Shown here: piece by piece, positions 1 to 5,467 of the stretch
Layout: every line of letters starts with the position of its first letter
Numbering within the stretch: position 1 is the stretch's first letter
Assembly (NCBI GenBank): GCA_964574405.1
Contig: CAZNNN010000026.1
Span: 1 to 9,528 of the forward strand
Origin: JBBAAW01 sp964574405
Lineage (GTDB): Bacteria > Patescibacteriota > WWE3 > UBA101185 > UBA10185
Length of the DNA: 9,528 nt
Direction: 5' to 3'
Made by a program: the position numbers and the translations under genes
Notes under the pieces: generated by a model
Databases searched by the model: none
What the model was told of the DNA's origin: nothing
The model's input: the letters and a program-made list of their open reading frames with translations, nothing else

Positions 1-391
1 TGTTAAGTGAGTGGCCAGTTCCCCGCTTATAAGTTTGGCATTGGAACCGGTTACTACCAAATTGTAGCCTTTTCTTTGTAGATCGTTTAAAAAAAGTTCC
101 CAGCCCGGGAGATTTTGAATTTCATCCAGGAAAATGTAATGGATGTTTGGGTAAACAGAAACTAAAGCCTCGTGGAGTTCTGTGTGTGTTAACTTAATAA
201 TATCATCGTTATCAAAATTTAAGTAAGCAAAATCTTTATCTCGTAGCAACATTAGAGCAAAAACTGATTTACCGCTTCTTCTTGGTCCTGTTATTACTTT
301 TATAAGTTGAGTATCTAAAAACCTTTGAGCTTCCACTAGTTTTATTCTGGTTATAAGTTTGCCAGAAAGTTTTTGTAGCTAAACTGATCAT
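1..391 (-). CDS. AAA+ ATPase, DUF4143/archaeal type (ATPase 1), partial and apparently frameshifted
   Basis: The gene runs off the left edge, so only the ATP-binding part is visible. An open frame from 378 down to 1 reads a P-loop GPRRSGKS, a Walker B segment YIFLDEIQ and a sensor-1 stretch VVTGSNAKL, the usual order in AAA_14/DUF4143 ATPases. The C-terminal DUF4143 half would lie outside. That frame has a stop (TAG, 379-381) and no ATG before the P-loop; the only internal candidate is GTG at 334-336, with no Shine-Dalgarno. An ATG at 389-391 opens another frame. Dropping one A from the five-A run (370-374 on the plus strand) joins the frames into MISLATKLSGKLITRIKLVE and on to the P-loop, an N-terminus of normal length for the family. 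I infer a one-base frameshift, either real or a sequencing error. The family's cellular role is not established. Confidence 0.75.
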
Positions 392-422
392 ATTGAATAC
401 TGTAACCCCGTGGTATTCAATA
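391..422. repeat. Perfect 10-bp inverted repeat at the ATPase 1 start
   Basis: TATTGAATAC (391-400) and GTATTCAATA (413-422) are exact reverse complements separated by 12 nt. The left arm ends on the A of the candidate ATG of ATPase 1 (389-391). A third TATTCAATA lies at 455-463, 41 bp from the second copy. The position fits an operator that blocks transcription or initiation of ATPase 1. A transcript hairpin covering the start codon is the other reading. No T-run follows in either direction, so it does not look like an intrinsic terminator. Function is inferred from placement only. Confidence 0.5.
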
Positions 423-718
423 GAAAGGTTATACCGAACATCAGAGGCATTTCTTATTCAATATACTGAACACCAGCCCATCGCTCCTTCCTGCCGTGTC
501 GTACAGAATTTTAAAATCCTGTAAAAACCTCTTTTTGCCGTAGAAATAGCGTAGTTACGACGCAAACGCCGTACGATCCAGAAATCAGTGAGTTTACGGA
601 CGGAATGGCGGGGTTACAAGGTTTCTTAAGCTAGGGTTTCAAGTTGCTTTTCTATAAAACCTCTTATCCAGTCTGCTAATTGCGTACAAGCGGGATCGTC
701 AACACAGGATCTAGTGAT
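392..718. other. Gene-poor region between ATPase 1 and the Panacea gene, with coding remnants
   Basis: I see no intact gene in these 327 bases. Directly after the Panacea stop the same frame stays open for 30 more sense codons (718-629) to a TAA at 626-628. The peptide includes CTQLADWIRGFIEKQLETLA, which reads like real protein and may be a lost C-terminal extension or a fragment of another gene. At 441-554 there is a possible ATPase relict, listed separately. A 20-codon ORF (388-450, minus, beginning MPLMFG) ends in an ATGA overlap with the ATPase 1 start. The middle part (about 535-610) looks richer in CG dinucleotides than its neighbours. The region looks like decayed coding DNA plus the regulatory sequence of ATPase 1. 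Confidence 0.5.
441..554 (-). pseudogene. Possible decayed fragment of a DUF4143-type AAA+ ATPase
   Basis: A 37-codon open frame without a start codon reads FLQDFKILYDTAGRSDGLVF near its middle. In ATPase 2 the segment between Walker B and sensor 1 reads FVFTLYDTARNDVKIVVTGS. The shared LYDTA is encoded in the same codon phase, and the DNA matches at 17 of 18 bases (488-505 against 2298-2315). The residues where sensor 1 (TGS) should be are not conserved, and the frame soon stops at 441-443. I read this as a relict of an ATPase paralog, but the match is short and chance cannot be excluded. Confidence 0.35.
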
Positions 719-1306
719 CTAGTGCGGGTACTCCAATCTGGTGCTTTCCCTAACAACATCCTCCAGCATACCCTCCAGCAACAACGCTTGCAACCTTTGA
801 GAGTCGCTAACACCATAATCGGAAACGGATTCCGTTTTATTAGGAATACGGACATCCAGATCCTCCTGTTTTATGTAGTATTCGGATCCGTTTTGGTGAC
901 TTTTCCACGAAGGGTCGTTGTGGGACTCTTCCACAAGCGCACTTGTAGCCATAGCATTTAACTTTTTAAAGACGGACTCCGCTACCCGACTTAACTCTGT
1001 GGTATTTTCTCCCAATAAACCTTTTAAGGTATATACTTCCCTGTTATAAAACAGTCCTCCCGCAAGTGGCTCCTCTTTAACCTCTATGAAGTCGCAATTT
1101 TTAAGATCTTTAAAACCGCAAGGAACCGGACCTAGTGGCATGCGTATATACTGTATGCTATCTAAAGCAAGCACGCCTTTTTTGCAAAGTTCTTTATGTG
1201 TAAAGTAGATCATTTTAGCTAATTTTACTTTTGATATGCCAGTAGACCCTGCCTCTTTTAGTAAAGCCTTTGCAATGTCTAAAATTGTTTTGTTGATTTG
1301 TTCCAT
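719..1306 (-). CDS. Panacea-domain (DUF4065, SocA-like) protein, putative antitoxin
   Basis: The 195-residue protein matches the Panacea/DUF4065 pattern by eye: KVKLAKMIYFTHKEL (27-41), RMPLGPVPCGF (55-65) matching the family's GPV turn, and EESHNDPSW (126-134), the usual late motif. About 50 further residues (145-195) follow, partly charged and helical. Panacea proteins are known as antitoxins that neutralise unrelated toxins through direct binding or, as with SocA, as proteolytic adaptors. No toxin gene is recognisable on either side, so this may be an orphan or its partner may be decayed. I chose ATG 1304-1306 (MEQINK) over the in-frame ATG at 1322-1324, because a TATAAT lies between them and would make the upstream codon untranscribed. 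It has no Shine-Dalgarno and is probably leaderless. Confidence is good for the domain and low for an active toxin-antitoxin role. Confidence 0.8.
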   Translation of the reverse strand: MEQINKTILDIAKALLKEAGSTGISKVKLAKMIYFTHKELCKKGVLALDSIQYIRMPLGPVPCGFKDLKNCDFIEVKEEPLAGGLFYNREVYTLKGLLGENTTELSRVAESVFKKLNAMATSALVEESHNDPSWKSHQNGSEYYIKQEDLDVRIPNKTESVSDYGVSDSQRLQALLLEGMLEDVVRESTRLEYPH

Positions 1307-1340
1307 ACTTTGATTATAGTACATTTTTGTAAATCAAACA
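1307..1340 (-). promoter_or_regulatory. Candidate promoter giving a leaderless Panacea mRNA
   Basis: On the minus strand a perfect TATAAT (1313-1318) sits six bases before the ATG at 1304-1306. Transcription would then begin at or next to the start codon, which agrees with the lack of a Shine-Dalgarno sequence. The -35 side is weak: TTTGAT (1333-1338) is 14 nt away and TGTTTG (1335-1340) is 16 nt away. Confidence 0.4.
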
Positions 1341-1385
1341 GCCTCCCATTGACTTTGTGTTTTATTCAGGTATATAACCTCTACA

Positions 1386-1397
1386 CCAGTCTACTGG
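1386..1397. repeat. Short palindrome CCAGT-CT-ACTGG upstream of the Panacea gene
   Basis: Two 5-bp arms with a 2-bp centre lie between the end of ATPase 2 and the Panacea promoter. A looser dyad AGGT-N5-ACCT follows at 1368-1380. No T-run follows on the minus strand, so a repressor site for the Panacea gene is as plausible as a terminator for ATPase 2. Antitoxin genes are often autoregulated, but nothing here proves it. Confidence 0.25.
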
Positions 1398-1422
1398 AGT
1401 ACAAAACTTCGGCGGAGTTTGG

Positions 1423-2706
1423 TTATAAAAGTAAAAGAAAATCCAAAATGTTAACAAACTCCACACCCGCAACAGGGGCAAGGCTTCTATCCATTGTCCA
1501 ATAAACCACCATTTTCTGCGCGTCCTTAAAATCGGTTTCTATTAACGGTTTGGTTTCGCGGTCAAAATTCTCCGGCGTTAAGTTGTAGCATACATTTACC
1601 AGCATTTTTACATTTATCCCCCGCCTACAAAGCATATCTATCTCACCGCCATTGGTGTAATAATAAATATCAAGTCCCTTGGCTAACAGATGATTGTACA
1701 CCAGGTTTTCTAAAAAATGACCATAATTTTGGGAAAATCTAAAACCCACGGAAGTACAGAGTCCTGTGTCGGCCAAATATATTTTTTTAGGATTAAGCAG
1801 TTGCTTTTTAACGCTGGTGTCGTACTTTTTAGAAAGTCCTGCCAGATACGCGTCCTCAAAATAACCCACATACTTTGACATATCTTTTGGCGTTATACCA
1901 AGAGAATTGCCCATTTTTGAAAACGAGAAAATCTGCGAAGGGTTAGACATTAACATTTGAGCAAGATTTTTAACTTCCACTTTACTTCGTAAATTATTAT
2001 GGTAAATTATGTCCCGTTCAACTATAGAGTTAAAATACTCGGCTAATAATAGGTTTTTACCTTCCAAAGTGCCTTCCAGTACGACTCTAGGAAAACCGCC
2101 ATACTCCATATATTCTTGGAGTGAGCCAAACAAATAGGGGCGTTGCTGTGTACTAGGATCTATATTCTTAAACTGTAAAAATTCTTTAAACGACAGAGGA
2201 AATATTCTTTTGTGAATATACCTGCCAGAAAGTAGGGTGGAGATATCGGAATCCAAAAGTGAGGTGTTTGAGCCTGTTACCACTATTTTAACATCGTTTC
2301 TTGCCGTGTCGTACAAAGTAAACACAAACTTTTGCCAGTCTTTAACATGCTGAACTTCATCAAGAAATATATAAACTTTGCCCTGTGGTTGCTTAACCTG
2401 CAGATATGCCTCAAAAACGGCAATTAGATCCTGCGCATTAAGATCCAGACCCAGCGCGGGATCCTCAAAGTTAATAAGCAGGGTGTTTTGGGGCGAAACC
2501 CGGTTTTGCGACACATGATTTAGTAGTTGGTAGGCAGTAAAGGATTTTCCACACCTTCTTATGCCCACAAGAGCTACAACCTCTGGCATGTCTATTAGGT
2601 CGACTAGCTGGTTTAAATAAGTTTGTCTGGCAAAACCCGCCTCTAAAGGCTTGTCCCAGGTGTTCCATTTTCTCAAATCTTCTAGTATTTGGCTAGCGCT
2701 TGTCAT
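1423..2706 (-). CDS. AAA+ ATPase with C-terminal DUF4143 domain (ATPase 2)
   Basis: This 427-residue protein is complete. It has a P-loop GIRRCGKS (48-55), Walker B VYIFLDEVQ (111-119), sensor 1 VVTGSN (142-147) and the family signature GRYIHKRIFPLSFKEFL (161-177). A helical, probably winged-helix region follows (about 245-290), then the DUF4143 part with YLADTGL (310-316) and GEIDML (354-359). DUF4143 is related to PD-(D/E)XK nucleases. Here D357 is present, but the position of the usual ExK reads N371-V-C373 (LVNVCYNL), so nuclease activity is unlikely. Similar QVC/NVC variants occur in the family, as I recall. The start is supported by AGGA five bases before the ATG. Two copies of a 23-bp repeat lie just upstream and suggest tight control. 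The molecular function of these ATPases is unknown; an accessory or defence-like role is only a guess. Confidence 0.9.
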   Translation of the reverse strand: MTSASQILEDLRKWNTWDKPLEAGFARQTYLNQLVDLIDMPEVVALVGIRRCGKSFTAYQLLNHVSQNRVSPQNTLLINFEDPALGLDLNAQDLIAVFEAYLQVKQPQGKVYIFLDEVQHVKDWQKFVFTLYDTARNDVKIVVTGSNTSLLDSDISTLLSGRYIHKRIFPLSFKEFLQFKNIDPSTQQRPYLFGSLQEYMEYGGFPRVVLEGTLEGKNLLLAEYFNSIVERDIIYHNNLRSKVEVKNLAQMLMSNPSQIFSFSKMGNSLGITPKDMSKYVGYFEDAYLAGLSKKYDTSVKKQLLNPKKIYLADTGLCTSVGFRFSQNYGHFLENLVYNHLLAKGLDIYYYTNGGEIDMLCRRGINVKMLVNVCYNLTPENFDRETKPLIETDFKDAQKMVVYWTMDRSLAPVAGVEFVNILDFLLLL

Positions 2707-2717
2707 ATTTTTCCTAA

Positions 2718-2773
2718 CTATAACTTAGTAAGTAAAGGTTATTGTACAATCTATAACTTAGTAAGTAAAGGTT
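2718..2773. repeat. Two perfect 23-bp direct repeats, 33-bp period, upstream of ATPase 2
   Basis: Positions 2718-2740 and 2751-2773 are identical. The 10-bp spacer between them (ATTGTACAAT, 2741-2750) is a perfect palindrome. Inside each repeat is an 11-bp palindrome, ACTTAGTAAGT. Copy 1 ends 11 bp before the ATPase 2 start codon (2704-2706), next to its AGGA ribosome-binding site. The layout, with two identical sites three helical turns apart, is typical of a dimer-binding operator read on one face of the DNA. The far end overlaps another 13-bp palindrome (GTTTTATTAAAAC, 2771-2783) that may belong to the 3' end of the preceding glycosyltransferase transcript. Confidence 0.7.
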
Positions 2774-2799
2774 TTATTAAAACGGGTGCAAGTTTACGC

Positions 2800-3810
2800 T
2801 TAGCCACCAAGATAATTACCGGATTTTGCATCTATTCCGCGGAGTTTAAGTTTTGGGCGAATTAAAAGTCCGTGGATAAAATTTAGTCCATAGATTATAT
2901 GGGTTAAAAAGATACCCCAACCGGTGTAAAGGGCTAGTTTAATGTTTTTTTCTGTTCTCCAGATTCTAAACATTTCCAGTTTAAGTAAAACTAGATAAGT
3001 TACAACAATCGCTAGGTAAAAGTACCATAGCCACGGTATACCAAGGCAGATAAAAGGTCCCAAAAAGAGTCCTAAAACAAAGGCAGAGGGGGCAAAATAG
3101 GAAGGAAGCCTTGAGGTTTCTGGAAAAATGCGCGCAAACTGACCACGGTGTTGGCCATAGCGGCCGATCTGTTTTAAGTGCGGTATAAAAACATTTCTGC
3201 GATGGTGGTACACAAGAGGTTTGGGGCTGTATAAAAACGGTTTACTGTAGGCTTTTACTAGATCCAGGCAAAGCTTGGTGTCTTCACCCGGCCAAAACTC
3301 TACTGGATAGCCACCAACTTTTAAAAAGGCTTCTTTACGGACAAACAGGTTTACGGAGGGGTAGTCGGAGATCTCTTTTGATACCGTGGGGGTGTGGCGG
3401 AAGCGTGTTCCGGCGCTGGTTAAGTACGACTCTAAAATTTTGCCGGAGCATTTTTCTTTAAATTTAGCGTTAAGTGGGGTTAGTGCTGGACCGCCCAAGG
3501 CGTACGCTTGCGGATCGCTAAAAATAATGGATGCTTCAACTAGCCAACTTGGCGAAGGGTAAGCATCGTCATCCAAAAAAGCCAAAATATCTCCCGTGGC
3601 TTTTTGCGCGGCCAGGTTACGCTTTTCACCCGGACCTACTTTTCCCGAGTGGAGCAGAAAAAATCTGTTATCCCCAAAGTTGTACTGTTCTTGTGCGTCT
3701 GTAATGATGAAAACTTCAAAATTTTGGTAAGTTAGTTGTTTAAGGTGAGCAACACTTTCTATAATAAACTCGTTGATGGAGCGCACGGGGATGATGATAG
3801 AGAATTTCAT
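2800..3810 (-). CDS. GT2 family glycosyltransferase with C-terminal membrane segments
   Basis: The 336-residue protein starts MKFSIIIPVR, the classic first strand of a GT-A fold. LAFLDDDAYPSPSWL (76-90) carries the metal- and nucleotide-sugar-binding acidic motif, and FWPGEDTKLCLDL (172-184) carries the ED with the likely catalytic base. YHHRR (201-205) and the RYGQHRGQ stretch (217-224) are typical of lipid-associated GT2 enzymes. Three hydrophobic segments (about 242-260, 262-278, 297-317) anchor it in the membrane with the active site in the cytoplasm. It probably adds a sugar to a growing glycan; donor and acceptor are unknown. I start at ATG 3808-3810 because the 13 extra residues from ATG 3847-3849 are not family-like. 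No Shine-Dalgarno is seen. It lies between two ATPase genes, apart from the main glycan operon, with about 90-140 bp on each side. Confidence 0.9.
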   Translation of the reverse strand: MKFSIIIPVRSINEFIIESVAHLKQLTYQNFEVFIITDAQEQYNFGDNRFFLLHSGKVGPGEKRNLAAQKATGDILAFLDDDAYPSPSWLVEASIIFSDPQAYALGGPALTPLNAKFKEKCSGKILESYLTSAGTRFRHTPTVSKEISDYPSVNLFVRKEAFLKVGGYPVEFWPGEDTKLCLDLVKAYSKPFLYSPKPLVYHHRRNVFIPHLKQIGRYGQHRGQFARIFPETSRLPSYFAPSAFVLGLFLGPFICLGIPWLWYFYLAIVVTYLVLLKLEMFRIWRTEKNIKLALYTGWGIFLTHIIYGLNFIHGLLIRPKLKLRGIDAKSGNYLGG

Positions 3811-3947
3811 ATAAACTTGTGTTGGTGAATTTATCATAATTTGCGTCAAAAATCAAACTCCCTTAAAATAGAGGGCTAATTATGTAGTTTTCTTGCCCAG
3901 CGGTTACAGCCTAGAGGTGGTATTCTACATTTACCAGCAGTGGGCTA

Positions 3948-5357
3948 CTAGATCGCGTCCTTTTTAATTGTTAAAAATAGAGAATACGGAATAAACATTA
4001 GGTTTGTATCTTGAAAAGATCTAATTTCAAAAGTGTCTTTTGTTACTACGATTGCCTTAAAAGCCTGGACTGTTTTTAAGTAATATAGAATCCCCTCCAG
4101 GTCCTTTTTTTCTATTCTGTTACCAAACTTAACCTCTATGGGTGTAAGAAAGTTTTTTTGTTTAAAAAGAAAGTCAACATCCTTAGCGCCTTTTTTCCAG
4201 ATAAAAATATCTCCGCCTAGTTCCTTTAATTTGTTAAAGACCACATTTTCTGCTATATGCCCAAAAACTTGAGGGAAAAGGTCTAAATCGGTGTAATTGT
4301 AGCTGTTTACCGCAACTGCAAGGTTTGCGGAGGTGTTATAGACCTTTTTAATCATCTTGCCCCGTCTAATTCCGCTTCTATGATATTTATACACAAGGTC
4401 AAACAAGTAACCTTGCATCAAGTAATCTATGTATTTTGTTACAGTTTCTCTGGTAAGTCCTATTTCTGATGCAATATTATTGACTTCTAATTCATTGGCA
4501 CAGATTTTTATTAAGTGGTTGGTAAGGTCTTCAAACTCTCTTGTTTTGTCAACTTTATAGTAGATTATAAGATCTTGGACAATTTTTTCTACCACACTTT
4601 CTTTTATATACAGGTTTTTTTGCTCCTGTTCCTGCATCCTTTGGGTTTCCGGAAACTGTCCGTAAAACAGGTATTCCTTTGCCCACTTGGTTAAGTTTAG
4701 TTTGTTGGACAGGTAGTACCTTTCTAATTCCACCCGATTGTTAAATAGTTCTTGAATCAGATTTTCCTTGTACACGGGGTAAGGTTCATTAATGACCACA
4801 TTGTTTAAGGTTAAAAACTCGCTAAACGAGAGGGGTGGCAGATAAAACTCAAAGATTCTCCCTGCCAAAGCTTGCGAGGATTTACCTTTAATAACAAGAC
4901 TTTGAGAGCCGGTAACAATAAATTTTAGTTTTTGGTTTGACAAGTCGTAATACCTTTTTAGGGTTTCCTCCCAGTCCACTACACCTTGAATCTCGTCCAA
5001 AAAAATATAGCAGGTACTTGTTACATTATATATAGGTTCTTTTACTACCGCATCGAGGTAAAAGTCCAAAAGTTCTTTAAGAAAAGCCTGCGGGGTATTT
5101 TCTACCTTGGAGGTAAAGTTGTAGTAGAGGATTCTGGTTTTGTTCTCCACTTTAGTTAATAGGTAAGCTATAACTTGCTTTATTATAGTGCTTTTACCTA
5201 CTCTTCTTAGCCCTAATATAGAGAGCATCAGGTGGTGTTCCAGGTTGTCTATGATTTTGTAGTAAAAATCACGCTTTGCCCAGCTACTTTCTGGTACGGT
5301 ATATGCTAAATCCTTTAACCACGGGCTTGCTTCTTGGATATCTGTTAGTGTAATCAT
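3948..5357 (-). CDS. AAA+ ATPase with winged helix and intact PD-(D/E)XK-like DUF4143 domain (ATPase 3)
   Basis: This complete 469-residue protein has a P-loop GLRRVGKS (49-56), Walker B CYIFLDEIQ (116-124), sensor 1 IVTGSQS (147-153) and PLSFSEFL (175-182). A helix-turn-helix-like stretch (about 288-315) includes NIASEIGLTRETVTKYIDYL. The C-terminal domain has E370 in GHIAENVVF, D393/D395 in AKDVDFLF, and E408 and K410 in PIEVKFG. That is the D...ExK arrangement of PD-(D/E)XK nucleases, so unlike ATPase 2 this copy could cut or bind DNA. ATP-driven, sequence-specific DNA or partner handling is a guess from the domains. The ATG at 5355-5357 has no Shine-Dalgarno; its N-terminus (MITLTDIQEA) looks natural, and the next methionine (44) would remove the segment before the P-loop. 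Degenerate 33-bp repeats lie upstream (5394-5464). Confidence 0.9.
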   Translation of the reverse strand: MITLTDIQEASPWLKDLAYTVPESSWAKRDFYYKIIDNLEHHLMLSILGLRRVGKSTIIKQVIAYLLTKVENKTRILYYNFTSKVENTPQAFLKELLDFYLDAVVKEPIYNVTSTCYIFLDEIQGVVDWEETLKRYYDLSNQKLKFIVTGSQSLVIKGKSSQALAGRIFEFYLPPLSFSEFLTLNNVVINEPYPVYKENLIQELFNNRVELERYYLSNKLNLTKWAKEYLFYGQFPETQRMQEQEQKNLYIKESVVEKIVQDLIIYYKVDKTREFEDLTNHLIKICANELEVNNIASEIGLTRETVTKYIDYLMQGYLFDLVYKYHRSGIRRGKMIKKVYNTSANLAVAVNSYNYTDLDLFPQVFGHIAENVVFNKLKELGGDIFIWKKGAKDVDFLFKQKNFLTPIEVKFGNRIEKKDLEGILYYLKTVQAFKAIVVTKDTFEIRSFQDTNLMFIPYSLFLTIKKDAI

Positions 5358-5393
5358 ATTATAAGTCTACCACGCGCGGCTTATTTTGTAAAA

Positions 5394-5464
5394 TTGTGTT
5401 GGCTACACTTGGCACAAAATGCAAACTTGTGTAGACTGGACTTTACACAAAAGCTTGTTTTGTG
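5394..5464. repeat. Degenerate 33-bp-period repeats with TTGTG/CACAA dyads upstream of ATPase 3
   Basis: TTGTG occurs at 5394, 5427 and 5460 and CACAA at 5413 and 5446, so spacing alternates 19, 14, 19, 14 and the period is exactly 33. The units 5394-5419 and 5427-5452 match at 20 of 26 positions. Each is itself an inverted repeat (TTGTG-N14-CACAA); the second has 7-bp arms TTGTGTA/TACACAA. The array fills the gap between the GT2 stop codon (5468-5470) and the ATPase 3 start (5355-5357), ending about 36 bp before that start. The form suggests an operator with several dimer sites on one face of the helix. Confidence 0.6.
5446..5464 (-). terminator. Hairpin just after the glycan operon stop codon
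   Basis: CACAAAA and TTTTGTG form 7-bp arms with a 5-nt loop, three bases past the stop codon of the GT2 gene (5468-5470). It could end or protect the 3' end of the glycan operon mRNA. No clear U-run follows in the direction of transcription, and the stem is AT-rich, so intrinsic termination would be weak. It shares bases 5446-5450 with the neighbouring TTGTGTA/TACACAA dyad, so the two hairpins exclude each other. Confidence 0.3.
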
Positions 5465-5467
5465 ATT

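Noticed and set aside
352..397. Third-frame peptide YSIQYDQFSYKNFLANL resembling the GRYI...PLSFKEFL motif of these ATPases
   Set aside because: It overlaps the better-supported N-terminus and inverted repeat of ATPase 1. The resemblance is short and has no matching flanks.
458..608. 50-codon start-less minus-strand frame ending at a TGA near 460 (contains RRNYAISTAKRGFYRIL), considered as a toxin partner for the Panacea gene
   Set aside because: No ATG or GTG start at a useful place, no ribosome-binding site and no recognised family; it competes with the ATPase-relict frame over the same bases.
680..961. 93-codon plus-strand ORF
   Set aside because: It lies opposite the Panacea gene and its peptide has no recognisable domain; a shadow frame.
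1298..1504. 68-codon plus-strand ORF
   Set aside because: It overlaps the Panacea start region and the end of ATPase 2 on the other strand, with low-complexity composition and no motif.
2471..2668. 65-codon minus-strand ORF inside ATPase 2
   Set aside because: It is an alternative frame across the P-loop region of a clearly coding gene.
2718..2773. Direct repeats considered as a minimal CRISPR array
   Set aside because: Only two repeats with a palindromic 10-bp spacer and no cas genes; the spacer is far too short.
3848..3947. GCCCA/TGGGC and CCCT/AGGG dyads after ATPase 3, considered as terminators
   Set aside because: The arms are 4-5 bp, one pair is about 45 nt apart, and no strong T-run follows.
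5355..5363. TATAAT touching the ATPase 3 start codon, considered as its promoter
   Set aside because: A -10 box there would place the transcription start inside the gene, after the ATG, and there is no matching -35.
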